NCBI RefSeq assembly: GCF_040436345.1
Contig: NC_133218.1
Span: forward strand, 9,903,539 to 9,967,538
Direction: 5' to 3'
Origin: Pagrus major
Taxonomy: Eukaryota; Chordata; Actinopteri; Spariformes; Sparidae
DNA length: 64,000 nucleotides
Shown: in pieces, positions 23,990 to 36,160 of the stretch
Numbering within the stretch: position 1 is the stretch's first letter
Layout of the letters: each line of letters opens with the position of its first letter
Position numbers and translations under genes: made by a program
Notes under the pieces: generated by a model
The model's database searches: none
The model's input: only the letters and a program-made list of their open reading frames with translations
What the model was told of the DNA's origin: nothing

Positions 23990-25955
23990 TATGCCAGATA
24001 TTATTGTAAAACTATAATTGGAATAACCGAAGATACCTTATGGGACAGAAAATATCATAAGGACTATGAACAAACTGTAACAATTTACCAACAATTAAAA
24101 ATTTCATTTTCATGTAAAACATTACAGGAAGACAACTGTGATGTTCCCTTAAGGATAAAACCTCTATATTGTGCTACTAAATTGTCATCCCGGATTTATC
24201 AGGACAGCAAACGTGACAGCAGCCCACCAGCAGCCTTTTCGCTGGCCAACACGAGACATGATCGCCTCTGAAGTGTGAGGACATTTCGGCACCGGCTAAT
24301 TAATTGTAATAAGGCAGGCTGGCACGTACGTTGGCAGTGACAGTCACGGGGCGAGAGGCGAGGGCTCGGCTTCCCTCCTAAAGCCAGTGTGGAGTTTTGA
24401 GCCGTCAGGTCGCTGCGCTCTAGAGACTTGCTCTGGCACTCACCTAGATACACATCTGCTCTGATTAATCGCCTGCTTCGCCCAGTGCATACATTTCATT
24501 ATCAGCTTTAAGTGGGCGAAAACAATAAGGATCGGGGCATTGAGCAGAGTTGTGATGAGAGGAGAGATGAAAGGAGGAAATATGGAAAACTTTGGGTTTA
24601 TACAAGTGGACTTGACTTGACTTAATGACCCTCTTTATTTTCTTCTTAGAGACATTAATTCAATAAATAATGCTTGACCTTCATTAACCTCTATTGACAA
24701 CCAGTTACCACCAGTCTTATCTGCTCAAGTCCCTCAACACTTTTATCCTCTTGAGCCACCATGGCTTGCTGTTATTGCCACAATCAATATATACAACAAA
24801 AACATCTAGTAAAGAGGCATTATACTAAAAACCAAACACTAATTTGTCATAAGAACTTTTTGCCTTTATGGGTCAAATAATTTAAGATGTATTTTACCTC
24901 CTTTTTCATGCTGTAGTAGAAGGGGGTTGCTTAGCAATGGTAGAGTCAACTGTAATAAAGCAGCAGCAGAATATTCCCTGCATCTGCTCCGGTTTAAGAG
25001 CCTTGCTCAAGGGCAACTTGTCAAGGGTGGTGAATGTTACATACTTCCAGCCATCAGAAGGTAGGAGAACTGCATTCTTTGAGTGAAAGCAGTTTAGACG
25101 AAGAGGCTTTACCCTCCACCACATAACTGATGAAGGATGGACACTCACTCAGGCTACATCCAAAGGTAATTCACCTAGATTTCTCTTGTCCATCAGCTCT
25201 TTTATTGATTTTACAATTGTTCGTGTCCTTGCTTGTCAAGAGCACAGCTCCTCTGAGTTTGGTTACAAAATGGAAGAAAAAACTCAAAAGAGCATGGCAC
25301 CATTCTTACTCACATAGACTTTGTTTTTCTTGTCAAGTCTATCCTCAGATTCCACATGGAGCAACACTGCCATCCCCTGGCAGCCTCTGTTCATTACCCT
25401 GATTTACACACTGCCACAGAGGGCACCAAACTTGTAAGAAAGAGCGGAGAAAGAGCCTTCAGCCTTAAGAACACAGCAGTGGAGGTTGACAAGAAATGGG
25501 TCAAGGAGATCTAGATCTGGGCCATTATTGTCAAAGAGAACAATGAGCATAGACTTTCGAGTAATTGGTGGAAAAGGGTAAGCATTTGTCATGTTAGTAA
25601 AACTGGGATCTGTGCATATCTAATAGGGTTTTACACAGTTTACAATGCCATATGTGCGACCTGCACGTGCTATTAATATGTGTCACTTTTATTATATTGC
25701 AGATTTCAAATGTAACAGTTCTGTTTCCATATCAATCGATCATTAATATTCATTTTTGAAATAAGATTAGTGTTAGGCTTGCTGTCATTTAAACAACAAA
25801 CTACTTTTACCATTATGATGTCACACAGCTGCTCCCTCATAAAGTCAAGGTAGATGGATTAGCCCGGAGCTCACAAATAATCATTTCAACTTCCAGGGGC
25901 ATCCCACTGTTTTTTTCTCGTAGGAGGTCGGAAATGTTCGAGTTCCAAGTTGTCT
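23990..25955. other. Intergenic; no gene seen
   Basis: Around 24,980-25,110 a short copy of the 'gccttgctcaagggcaac' repeat tail is visible. No exon was recognised. Confidence 0.45.
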
Positions 25956-25959
25956 GGAA

Positions 25960-26430
25960 GGCAGCATAAGTCGGCTAACGGCTAACATACTCCCAATGAC
26001 AGTTCACCATATTAATCATCCTGCTGGTTAGAATGCTACCACTTGTTAATAAGTACTTAACACAAAGTACTATACAGCTGAGACTGATGGGAGTATCATT
26101 AGTTTTGTACGGTTTGGTCATAAACAAAAGTACTGCATATATTGAAATGATGACCTTATTGTGGCACCGTATGCAAACTAAGAGATCACCAAAGTCATCA
26201 GAATTCATCCTAAGGGGGAAACAAACGTCTGCTTCCAATATCATGCAAACCAATCCAATAGCTGATGAGCGTGTCACTGAAAAACTAAAATGTCAACCTG
26301 CTGGTGGTACTAGAGGTAGTTAGGGGATTACCAAAATCACTGGGCTTCATCCTCTCGGGACCATGAGCATCTGTAGAAAATTACCAGAAATCCATCCAAT
26401 AGATCTGACCAACAGATCACATTGCCATCC
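25960..26430 (-). repeat. Dispersed fish repeat family A, full-length-like copy
   Basis: The words 'cagctgagactgatggg', 'gtttggtcataaacaaaag', 'gatcaccaaagtcatcag', 'attcatcctaagggggaa', 'atgtcaacctgctggtgg' and 'cttcatcctctcgggacc' occur in the same order as in the split copy at 8.46-10.09 kb. The 96-codon frame at 26,033-26,323 is a translation of the repeat. Confidence 0.6.
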
Positions 26431-26830
26431 CAGGAGCCACAGCACCAGCATGGCTAAAAATAAAGATTAAAATAATCACATCAAGTAAACATAATTTTGA
26501 ACTGTAGTTTTGTTGATTTGTCCATACAGAGTGAAGTAATAATGCACAATCAAGTTACAAAACTAAAACACAAACCACATAGAATTTATCTCCAGAGACA
26601 TGAGGAGTTTCAGATGAGGTGGTATTATTTCTCAGTGCTGGTCAGTGTGGGACCATACAGACAGGAGCTCCCTGCGATTCAGATCAGATAAGGATGAGGT
26701 TGAAAGACACAGATGACCAAAGAGTGCCCCTCTGTGTCTGTCTGTATCTGCCTCGATATCTGCTGGACTGCCTGCCTGTCAATCTGTCTTCATCTATCTC
26801 TTTCTTTTACTTTGTTAACTCTCAGCACAG

Positions 26831-26884
<54 letters not shown>

Positions 26885-27189
26885 ACTCCTTTTCAGAATA
26901 GATCAAACTATAAATTGATTGGGAGTTACTTGCTTAAGGACACCTAGTAGCCAGACCCTGAAAAGCACATTGGCCTTGTTGGAGGAGCTATTCTAGGGAT
27001 AGAAACAATCTTACGTTCAAAGAGGAGGCAGTTCAGGAGACAAACCCTGGGAGAACCACATACAACACAATAAAACTTAAACCAGCTGGTACATCACGGC
27101 TTGGCAGGGAGCTGTTAAACCAGTTTACCCAATTGGCACTACAATTGTTCCAAGAGGAGCTGATGATGGCTCACCTCTGTCTTTTCACA
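26431..27189. other. Intergenic region beyond the klhl23 3' end
   Basis: It contains a (CA)n microsatellite at 26,832-26,881. The 3' UTR of the klhl23 remnant would lie just below 27,190, but I do not see a clear polyadenylation signal on the minus strand. Confidence 0.4.
26832..26881. repeat. (CA)n microsatellite
   Basis: About 25 uninterrupted CA units. Confidence 0.92.
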
Positions 27190-27503
27190 CTACGTGCCAT
27201 CATAAACACAGATACAGCCATGCAAGCGAGCTGCTTCGGGCAAATCTCTGACTAAGTCCCATGTATCTGTGTGAGGGTCATATTTCTCCATGCTCTGCAG
27301 ATAGGTCCCTTTGAAGCAGGAATAGCCCCCAGTGACGTACACACAGCCCAGCATGGCCACCGCCCCGCACTCTATCCACCTCTCCTCCATGCTGGCAAGC
27401 AGGATCCATTCCTCTGTGTCTGGGTCGAAGCGTTCAGCGAGGGTGGTCTGGCCCCCTACCAGGTACAGGCTGCTGTTGAAAGACACCAGGCACATCCCAT
27501 ACT
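27190..27503 (-). pseudogene. klhl23: klhl23 exon 6 (last kelch repeats), open
   Basis: EYGMCLVSFNSSLYLVGGQ, later ERWIECGAVAMLGCVYVTGG and SMEKYDPHTDTWDLV, ending CICVYDGT and a TAG. This is the best-preserved exon and matches the KLHL23 C-terminus closely, including the GGYSxxKGTYLQS segment. Confidence 0.88.
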
Positions 27504-27703
27504 CTGCAGGGAGCAGCGACATGACAAGAACCGGGTTTCAATCCGAGCATTTGTATGTAAATATAGATTAACTGAATTATACAGGATAACTTGGAAACTA
27601 ATTTCGGTGTTCCGTCATTCTGAATGTACAATCAGGATCAGGTGTCGTTTTACCCTTGAGAACTTGTTAACTTATTTTAATTAGATTTTGTATTCAGAAC
27701 TAC

Positions 27704-27856
27704 CTGGATGGGGTCAAGTGGTTAGGATACTCCACTGGTCTATGTCCACTTTGTATCTCTGGATCTTGTTGTAGCTACAGCTGCCCTTGAAGCCATAATT
27801 ACCACTGGCTTCATAGATGTTGCTTGCCAACACAGTAGCTGAGGCGTTCCCTACCC
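27704..27856 (-). pseudogene. klhl23: klhl23 exon 5 (kelch), with stop codon
   Basis: VGNASATVLASNIYEASGNY then GFKGSCSYNKIQRYKVDID, followed by QWSILTT, a TGA at 27,714-27,716, and PHP. The GG doublet after IYE is lost. The acceptor is ttttacag, the donor CATCCAG|GTAG. Confidence 0.8.
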
Positions 27857-27994
27857 CTGTAAAAAGAGACAGGATCATGTTGATTAATAGGAATAATCTG
27901 ACAAGGATTATTCACTTTATAAGATACACGAGAAGATTGATAGCACTCTAATGTCATATACTGTACATCCAAACATAATATGATATACATGATA

Positions 27995-28130
27995 ATATGG
28001 CTAGAGTCAGCATCCAGTTAGCTTAGCTTTGTAGGCTATGACAATTACATTCTGACTCCGTCCAAAGGTAATAAAACCTTTCTTCCAGCACCTCTATAGC
28101 TGAGTAATTAGTAATTATTAGTAATTATTA
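27995..28130. repeat. Dispersed fish repeat, family C copy (klhl23 intron)
   Basis: 'agttagcttagctttgt', 'ctgactccgtccaaaggtaa' and 'ccagcacctctatagctga' match the copy at 42.33-42.50 kb ('gctctgtccaaaggtaac', 'gccagcaccagtgaagct'). Confidence 0.5.
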
Positions 28131-29787
28131 AGTATTAGACCAATTCTTAGCTAGCTCTTTTCTTCTGTCTTACGTCTTTATGCTAACCTAAGATAAACAG
28201 TCAATCAAGAGCTTCACCATGGTCTTGGTTGTGATGTGTGACAATCTGTAAATGCTCATCAACTGAACATTTGCAATTTGGTACTGGTGCTCATGTGCTG
28301 CACTAAACATAATGCCTCATTTTTTGTTTTTTCTTCAGAACAGCAACAAATTCCCTGCTATACATTGAAACATACTTTTGTTTAGCTCAGGCACTAGACC
28401 CCTCTCTCTTTTAGCAACACTAATCCCACAGTTGCTTAGTTAGACACTATTCAGTTCTGCTAGCTACCTAGCAGTTAGCAATGGCTCTCTTTCCTTCTCT
28501 CTCTCCTACTCTCTTTCTCTGTGTGTCAATTCTTTGTGTGTCTATTTCTGATCCACCTTTAGTGATAGTGGTACATGTAATAATTTTGTTTATTTGCTGT
28601 GTAGAAGATGATGCCGATTTGGAAACACAGTGCTGCACAATGGAAAATCAATCATTAGCTGCTGTAGTTAGCCAGCCCTCAAATAATTATAAATAATTAT
28701 AATAATTATTAAAGCTCCTGAGTCTGTGTGAAGCATAATTCAACTAACGTCAAATAAGCTGTGTAGCAAAGCAAACTACCAATAACCTGACTACACAGCA
28801 ATCACAATAACACTCAAACAGTGAATAGACACATATATTGAACACATGTGCATTACATCAACCGAAATTTTTAAAAAAAGTCATGTTCTTAGCTGTGCTA
28901 TGCTATGCTGTGTGCTATCTTGGCCCAGTTTAACGTTACCAGTCTTTGAAAAAAAGGTGCTGGTGGTTCCTAAGATGATGAGCCAAGCAGAAGAATGGGT
29001 TGTAATCCCAATGTTGTAATCCCAATGTTGAACAGTGCTCTTCTTGGTGTGCAATGTCTGATGAAGAAGGTGGATGGAGGAAACTGGTTGCTCCTTTCCT
29101 TTGCAGGGATAGCAGCTTGGTGTTAACTTGCTTCGTGTTCCTTGGCTTGTGGAGTTAGCTGACAAGCTTAGCGTCGCAGCTGCTGGTGCTAACTGAGCTG
29201 GAATACTAGCTGGACCTTGTGTCGCTACCGTAGGGAGAAGTTCTGGGCCTTCTTGAACTGCAGCTGGCAGCTCTAAGAAGCTGTTGGGCCCAGAAGAATC
29301 CAGGAGAAGAGAACTAGGGGCAGCCCAGTGGGAGAAGAGAGTGGAGAAGAAACAACAACAAAGGAAGGAGCTGGAGTTTTGACTCCTTGTCAGTGAGAGG
29401 TCTGTCACCCTGACCAATAGTATCTCAAAGCTGGGTCTCTTGGCAGTCTTTGCACCTAGTTGTTAAGACTGGGGAATTCTGTGGAACTGAGTCTGTTTTG
29501 AAATCCACAATGAAAAACTTCATCTGGATCCCAACAAGACTTGCAGACTAGACACACTGGATGCATGTGCAGCGCCGCTACGTGGCGCTACCTCTCGCTT
29601 TTCATTTCGGCGTCAATGTTAACAGGTTAGATCATTCACACTGGATGCCTGAGCCGAAAGCAATTTGAAAGGCGTCATATAAATGCAAGTACATTTACCA
29701 TTACAACAAATTATGAAATCTACATAAAGCAACACAATACACAGATGTAAAACATGCTGTTTTATGTGTGACATACTTGAAACACAC
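28131..29787. other. klhl23 intron 4, no gene seen
   Basis: A 178-codon minus-strand frame (28,881-29,417) is present, without recognisable domain; its upstream part is low-complexity 'ttagctg' and 'gctggtgctaac' repeats, so it is probably chance or repeat-derived. Around 29,550-29,690 the word 'cacactggatgc' occurs twice, and 'gcgtcatataaatgcaagt' resembles a LINE tail. Confidence 0.45.
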
Positions 29788-29925
29788 CTTGCACCATATC
29801 AGCTACAGCCGTCCACCTCCCTCCTCAGTGGATCAAACACTTCAGTCTGTGGTAGTGCTGAACCTCTTTTGTAGCCTCCCATAACATGCACACAGACACA
29901 ACAGGCCATGGAACAGTGGTAGTAC
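29788..29925 (-). pseudogene. klhl23: klhl23 exon 4 (kelch), frameshifted
   Basis: It reads YYHCSMACCVCVHVMGGYKR and ALPQTEVFDPLRRE, then after a frame change near 29,820 WTAVADMVQ. The sequence is too short for an independent open frame and was found by joining splice phases. The donor is CAAG|GTGTG. Confidence 0.78.
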
Positions 29926-30654
29926 CTGCAGGAGGTTTTCTCAACATTATTTTATATTTTATAAACCAAGTTCATACCAAGTTCAAACAGTATTGCTAAA
30001 ATAGAAATAAGCCCAAACTTTTGCATTGTGTGTTGTGAGCCTTATAAATTCAGATATATGATCAGTAATGCAGTGGTGGAGGTACATATACTTAAAGAAA
30101 ACAACAAAACAGTTTTGAAGTACTACCAAAAGATTATTTCCATTTCCCCTGAGAATTCCCATTTTATACCACTTTATACATTACATTTCAGACTGAAAAG
30201 CTACTTTTGACTCGATGGATTTTATCTGAGAGCCTTTGTCCATATTTACTTTGAATATTCCAAATTTTAAAACCTAGCATTATAAAAAGTATTTCATATC
30301 AGCTCCACCTCAACTGGCTATAATAATATAGTATGTAACATTCTGACAGGGGTCTATCTCCATCATTGGTACTTTTTTTGTTTGTTTAGTATTGTTGAGA
30401 CACTAAAAAAAACTATCCAAGAAGAGTATGAGTAACAGATCCTAGATACAGAGTTGGGTGATAATCCTCTGTGGGGTCATCACTTTCAGCAACCCCTTTC
30501 ACATTACAAAAAGTTATTTGATCCATTTTATATGAAATATTGATTAAAGCAGCTTCAATTTAAGACTCATGCCCAGAAACCCGGTGCCTAATCCCATCCC
30601 TTAAAGAATGGTGTCAATCAAAAGCACATCTGACATTATATTTGATCAACGTAC
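29926..30654. other. klhl23 intron 3
   Basis: Noncoding; no element end is recognised. Confidence 0.5.
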
Positions 30655-31165
30655 CTGGCAGTCAACATGGGCTGCCCTTCAGTCCAGTAGTCAGAATCAA
30701 TGTTGTACTCCCACACTGTATCCAACACCTCAGTGCTGTTGGTTCTGTATCCCCTGCTCACATAAATGGTACAGCCCAGTAAGGTCACTGCATAGCTCTC
30801 CTTGGAGTGATCGGGCATGTCTTCACCCTGCATCCACTCCCCACTGGACAGGTCCAAGCGCTGAACCTCAGACAAAGGACGCCAATGGTAGCCCCCAATA
30901 ACTATTACGGTGGAGCTGGATTTCATCCTAGTGACCGTCATGGAGGGCTGTTTGAACACAGGTGTTAGGGTGAATGTAGAAAGGAGGCTGTCAAAGTCAT
31001 TTTGCTGAAAGGAAAGATGTTTTGTTCGGAGTAGAGGGTCATGGTCCAGCCACCTGCCCACTGCCTCTGCCACTACTTCCTGTTTTTTCCTCTGCCAGGA
31101 GGACTGTCCTCAGGCTGTCAAGATCCAGTTCTAGAAATTCCTCTTCCTTGATCACCTCCTGAAAC
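30655..31165 (-). pseudogene. klhl23: klhl23 exon 3 (BACK end, first kelch repeats), frameshifted
   Basis: FQEVIKEEEFLELDLDSLR is followed, after a frame change in an A run near 31,082-31,090, by EVVAEAVGRWLDHDPLL and then the kelch segment IGGYHWRPLSEVQ and ESYAVTLLGCTIYVSRGYRT. The second kelch GG doublet is altered to RG. The exon ends in ...TARY at GCCAG|GTACG. Confidence 0.85.
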
Positions 31166-31486
31166 CTGCATCAAAGTGTTCAGAGTCAGCCCACCTGAAA
31201 TTAAATTACTTTGGAATCTTTTATAGAGAATAGAGTGACTTTGGCAATCATAGCTTATAGTGAAAAAAATCAATCATAGAGGAGAGTAGTTTATCATATC
31301 CTTTTGTCTGGTTTCTTCTGTTCATGTGAGAAATTTCCTAAGAGCCTCACCTTAATGACTGAATCACAGCACAGTGGAGAACTATTAGTGAGAAAAGTAC
31401 TACTCCGCTTTCATTTTGTCTTTGTTCCCATTTACAATTTAGACGCTGAAAAAGAAATCGCTAAATACAAAGAACTGATCTCTGAC

Positions 31487-31737
31487 CTGCCTGCAAGCAG
31501 CCTGCGGGCTTCCTTCTCCAGGATGTGGAGCTGAGAGAACGGCAGCATGCCCAAGCAGTTGTCCACACATCCAGCAGACGCACCAGGAAGACCTTGCAGG
31601 CCCTCTTCACCGCCCCAAACTGCAGCAGGTCAGCAGCCTTCAGCAAACTCCCCATGTTCAGCTGGGTTATGGTGAGTCTGGAGGAGTAAATATAGTCTAC
31701 CAACACTGATAAGACCTCCATCTCCAGGGCCGGCAGC
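31487..31737 (-). pseudogene. klhl23: klhl23 exon 2 (end of BTB, BACK), frameshifted
   Basis: It reads LPALEMEVLSVLVDYIYSS and SLLKAADLLQFGAVKRACK. After a frame change at about 31,563-31,569 it continues DNCLGMLPFSQLHILEKEAR. An apparent 2-nt gain (tg) explains the break. The acceptor lies directly at the end of the pentanucleotide array; the donor is GGCAG|GTCAG. Confidence 0.82.
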
Positions 31738-31740
31738 CTG

Positions 31741-31836
31741 AGAGGAGAGGAGAGGAGAGGAGAGGAGAGGAGAGGAGAGGAGAGGAGAGGAGAGGAGAGG
31801 AGAGGAGAGGAGAGGAGAGGAGAGGAGAGGAGAGGA
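31741..31836. repeat. (AGAGG)n pentanucleotide array serving as a polypyrimidine tract
   Basis: About 19 uninterrupted AGAGG units. Read on the minus strand they are CCTCT units that run directly into the CAG of the klhl23 exon 2 acceptor (31,740-31,738), so the array occupies the splice-site pyrimidine tract. Confidence 0.93.
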
Positions 31837-32730
31837 GTTATGAAATGTAGAGGGGCCATTCTAAGGATTACCAAGATAAGGGGAAGTTTACCCTTTCCTC
31901 ACTGTCATTTGACTGTATCATTTTTAATGGGATAAATAGGGACTTCAGAAGAGATACCAGCAGGCAATGTAGCAGCAAGTGCATGGAAGGAAGATCTACC
32001 ATTGGCCAATTACAACAGCATATGATAAATATGATGTCTAATTCAGTGTGAACTATACTTTGTCTAAAAGCCCTGTAATACACACATTATCACCATATAT
32101 ACATCGCCTAAATGTCTTACTTTATTTGGAAAAACTTTTTCATTCAATTTATTGTCCCTAAGGTATTAAAATGACTTCAATAGCTATACAAGTGGTGGTC
32201 TTGATATAAAGAATACTAAATCAAGGGGAGTCTCGCGCTTTATTTTTTCATGCCATAACTTATTTTGGATAGCCTCATGCATTCAGCATAACTTTGACTC
32301 CTTAACATTCCAGACAGTCATTTCTGCCACAGGTAGCCTGGTACCTGCTGCAGGGATCAGATTTTTACCTCAGGATGTTTTTTTTCCCGAAGTGATGTTT
32401 ATGTTAAAGTCTCCCTCGACTCAAAAATGTGTTTTTCTTATTGCGACTTGAGATGTTTGGGCTTCCCTGTGCAGAATGCTGTAGTGTGTGCATGGTTGCA
32501 GACTGGAAAGCTGAGGAAAGTTTCTCTGACCTCACCTTAAATCTGATTTGAAGACGTGAACAAACAAGCATGATTTTGTGACATTATGATCCAACATGCA
32601 ACTCGAAGGGTAACTTGACGTCAGGCTGAAAAACAGTGTTATGCTGCCCTCCCTGGTTGAAAGTTTCAAGCGTCTGTCACCTCTGTTGTCTGCTCTGTTG
32701 AACTTGTGGCCACACCCACCCAACAGTGAT
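31837..32730. other. klhl23 intron 1, distal part
   Basis: AT-rich; no gene or element end recognised apart from the adjoining hAT element. Confidence 0.45.
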
Positions 32731-32738
32731 GTCACAGG
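32731..32738. other. Target-site duplication, left (hAT element)
   Basis: gtcacagg is repeated exactly at 34,102-34,109. Confidence 0.8.
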
Positions 32739-33887
32739 TAGGGTTGCCACACGTCTCGTAAAATACGGAATCGTCCTGTATTTTACACTTAAATGTTGCG
32801 CCCTGTTTTGATTCAATACGGGCTGCGATTTGTCCCGTATTTCCAAGTTGCCTTGAACGCAGCATCATCTGACCCAGATTTAGCTTCTTAAAGTTACCAC
32901 CCGCCTACTCATAGGTTGGTTTGGTTGGTTAGTTTTAGGCATGAGGAATGAGAGATCATCAGTGATAGGGTGAGAGAGTCCCCACTGGCTGTCTCCAGTG
33001 GGGACATGTCTGCAGCTGCCCCAAGGACATTTTATTGCATCGGGCTGCCCCCGATACTCCGCCCCGTGCACCACTCAAACGAAAATGGATGCAGAAATAC
33101 AAATGTTAGTGGGAAGATTCAAATTCTTGGCTTTCCCGCAGTATAGGGACAGACAAAAACCAAACAGCAGTCTCACAGTTCTTCGTATCCCAAGCATCTC
33201 CTGAGGCTCAAACTGTAAGCTTCTTAATCACTTCTATGGTGGGACATCACGTTCTGTTCAGATTATATTTAATTTCTGGCTGTCTTTACTTGCAAATAAA
33301 TGAATCACATCACATACAAGGGACTGATGTCCTGGTTAAATCTCAGTCCCTAAGGTGGGCTGCCCTAACGTGGACTGGCCTCAATAATAGGTTATGTGAT
33401 GCATAAACACTGATTGATTTAAATATGAATCAATATAAATGTGCTGCCCTTAATGTGAAGAAAATACACAATTATTATACATTATTAAGTAATGCTTTAT
33501 CAATCTGGAAAATTGCATCCTTCAGTATTAATGAATCAGCAGTATAAAATGTTAAAAATAAATCTACCTACAATAGTGTTTCTCAGATGTATGTAAATAG
33601 CCTATCTAAGATCTAAGGCTATTTCTGTGTGGTTTCACTTTTGGATTGTGTGACTACTTTTCAGTACATAAGACAGGCAGCTGACAATTATTTTAGCCAA
33701 ATCTGTGTTCACACTATGGCCTGGGAAATATATCATCAATACAACATCAATATATTGTCAATAGACATGTAATATTGATAGTATCATTCATGATTTCATC
33801 AAAAAACAACAAAGACAGAAAGAAGGAAAGAATAAATTAAAAAATACTATAAAATTCATACTGTTTACTGTAATATGGCAATTAAAT

Positions 33888-33919
<32 letters not shown>

Positions 33920-34101
33920 TCATTAAAAATCTGTCATCCTAGTGTTAACACAGTTGTACATTATGATTTACCACAACTGGCGCTCCACCCCACCCTTGGG
34001 CCAGTAGTGGTTGGGCCCCTGTTGAGTGGCACCCCTGCCAGAGCGACGCCCCCACTGCTGGGGGTGTCCTCTATTTTGCAGCTTGGAAGGTGGCAACCCT
34101 A
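32739..34101. mobile_element. hAT-type nonautonomous DNA transposon, complete ends
   Basis: The left end is TAGGGTTGCCAC and the right end GTGGCAACCCTA, a perfect 12-bp terminal inverted repeat. It is flanked on both sides by the exact 8-bp duplication gtcacagg, the signature of hAT integration. The 1,363-bp interior begins with 'aaaatacggaatcgtcctg' and similar CCCGTATTT palindromes, contains a (TTA)n run at 33,887-33,914, and has no transposase frame. The element lies in klhl23 intron 1. Near-perfect ends suggest moderate age. Confidence 0.8.
33887..33914. repeat. (TTA)n microsatellite
   Basis: Eight to nine TTA/ATT units. Confidence 0.85.
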
Positions 34102-34109
34102 GTCACAGG

Positions 34110-35180
34110 GTCCCTGAGTATACTTCAGCATGTAGCAAAACTTTTATTTAAACGTAAACGCTAGTGCCCCAAGCACATCGTCCAGTCTGCCTTTGTGATT
34201 TGGTAGGGTTTATATAAACCCTCGCAATGTACCTCAAGGCCTGTTGCACACTGTCACAAAACGTTTTGAGGAAACTTCTTAATCATCCCAGAAACTCTAG
34301 CAAAATGGCGCATACCATTTTCAGATTGCATGTGCCCCTTCACAGCAGCAGGGTGAAAAACAAACCACTGGAGGTCAGCAAAGACAAGATTTTCAGGGAA
34401 TGTGAATTAGAATACTTTATTAATCCCTGGGGGGGAAATTGTTTTTGTTCCAGATGCTCAGTGCAAAGTAGAAATAGAAAAGAAGAAATAGATAGGTAGA
34501 TAGTTAGGATACTCTTTAAACCAGTATTCTACAGTCCTGCAATTCGTTGCACCAGCTATGCGCAAGTTCAAATGTAGCCTAGTATGAATGTCATTTCCAA
34601 TTTTTACGTACTACTAACATTTTAAGGGATGTACTAACTAAAATGGTTCCAATGTAGGTAGTAAGTTACAACTTCAATCTTACATCTGGCCCTCAGTAGG
34701 TGTAAAAATCTACCATCAAGTTACCAACAGTTTCAATCATTTTGAAAGATGGGATGGGAGGAGCAGATTTTAGTAGCTGTTTTGCGTCTAAATTTGACAT
34801 TAGACACCAACGTTATAGTGTTGGCAAGCAAATGTATGGGGTTAGATAACTTTCTAATTATCAACTAGCTAATAATTTATGACAGTTTGCAAATGTAGCT
34901 TAGGTTACAACTTCATCTGCCCAATAATAGAGCATCATTATTTTACATTCACATTCCTCACTGTTGTTGTTTGTTGATTAAGGGTATTAAATTGAATTTA
35001 CAATCAGCCGTAGGCCTTTTCAAAGACTACTGGGCATGAGAGACAACACAGTAATAAACAATGCATTAAGAATAGAGCTTTGACTGATTAGCAGCAGTGA
35101 AAACGTCATTTTCTGTCACAATGTTTGGTTGGTTTGGCCGTCACACCAGAGTAGTTAAGATGAACCTAGCAGGTGCAATG
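34110..35180. other. klhl23 intron 1, with a LINE-tail-like segment
   Basis: At about 34,395-34,505 the words 'aatactttattaatccctgg' and 'gggaaattg' followed by GATA-rich units resemble a common fish non-LTR tail. The remainder is AT-rich with no gene. Confidence 0.4.
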
Positions 35181-35184
35181 GGCC

Positions 35185-35350
35185 ACTGGTCCTCAGGGCC
35201 CCCTGCACTACATGTTTTAGATGTTTCTTTGCTCCAACACACCTGATTCAAATTCAAATGAACTCGTCATCAAGCTCTGCTGAAGCCTGATAACGACCCA
35301 TTCATTTGAATGAGGTGTGTTGCAGGGCAGGGGGCCCCGAGGATTAAAAA
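35185..35350. repeat. Palindromic fish repeat
   Basis: The left arm 'cagggccccctgcactacat' and 'acacacctgattcaaat' mirrors the right arm 'atttgaatgaggtgtgttgc' and 'gcagggggccccgagg'. The stretch folds into a long imperfect hairpin of a type common in fish genomes (a MITE-like sequence). No coding capacity. Confidence 0.55.
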
Positions 35351-36160
35351 ACACAGCTTTAAAGAAATGCGATGTGGAAGTCTCCAGCACACTTCCATAT
35401 CAGTATGGCCTGTGTGAGAGCGAGAGCAAAACTTGCCAAAGGTATCACCTTGTTTTAACACAGACAATAACTGAAACCATATATAAATATTCAGTTGGAA
35501 AGGTTGAGATATTGACTATTCCCCCAAGTGCAGCTGAAGTCCATTAAGGACTAATCAGGTCATCCACATTCTTCCCAATAATTTCATCATGGGGGGCAAT
35601 ATGGGAGAAAAATGACCACAGTGGTTACTTGCAGCCATTTCCCTTCAATAACCAGCTCCCCTGTCAACTATTACCATCTGGTCGGGCAGAAAACAAGACC
35701 CTGGCTATATCACGTTGGCTTCAATGGTTTTTGTGATAATTTATTGATCCCTTGAAGAGTCTTTCCTCTCTTTTCTCCTTCCCCCCTCTTGTACAGGGAG
35801 GTCAGAGGTCAGGGAGAGCTGGTGAGCAGCACTGCTGGAGGTGGCAGGGCTTCATTGTCTCTCTAAAAGACCGTACAGCTCAGCAGATGTTTGCCAATAT
35901 GAGCAACACGGGACATGAACCAAGGTTGTCCACTTGAATGACAGCCTTTAAATCACTAAATCATTAAAGTTGCAGGATGTCCTCGCACTGTAACTAAATG
36001 CCAGCTATGTGTTCATGATGCTGTGAGCCACAATATGAACCAGTATACTGCTGTCTGTGCTGTTATTATTTTGCCATGAATTCATATTTCTTATTGATGC
36101 ATTTAACATTGCCCTAAGTGCTCATCCATACACATTTGCACAAAAGATACTCATACACAC
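35351..36160. other. klhl23 intron 1, proximal part
   Basis: No element or exon recognised. Confidence 0.4.

Noticed and set aside
28881-29417. 178-codon minus-strand open frame in a klhl23 intron
   Set aside because: No domain or homology pattern. The frame runs through degenerate 'ttagctg' repeats and no splice sites or gene neighbours support it.
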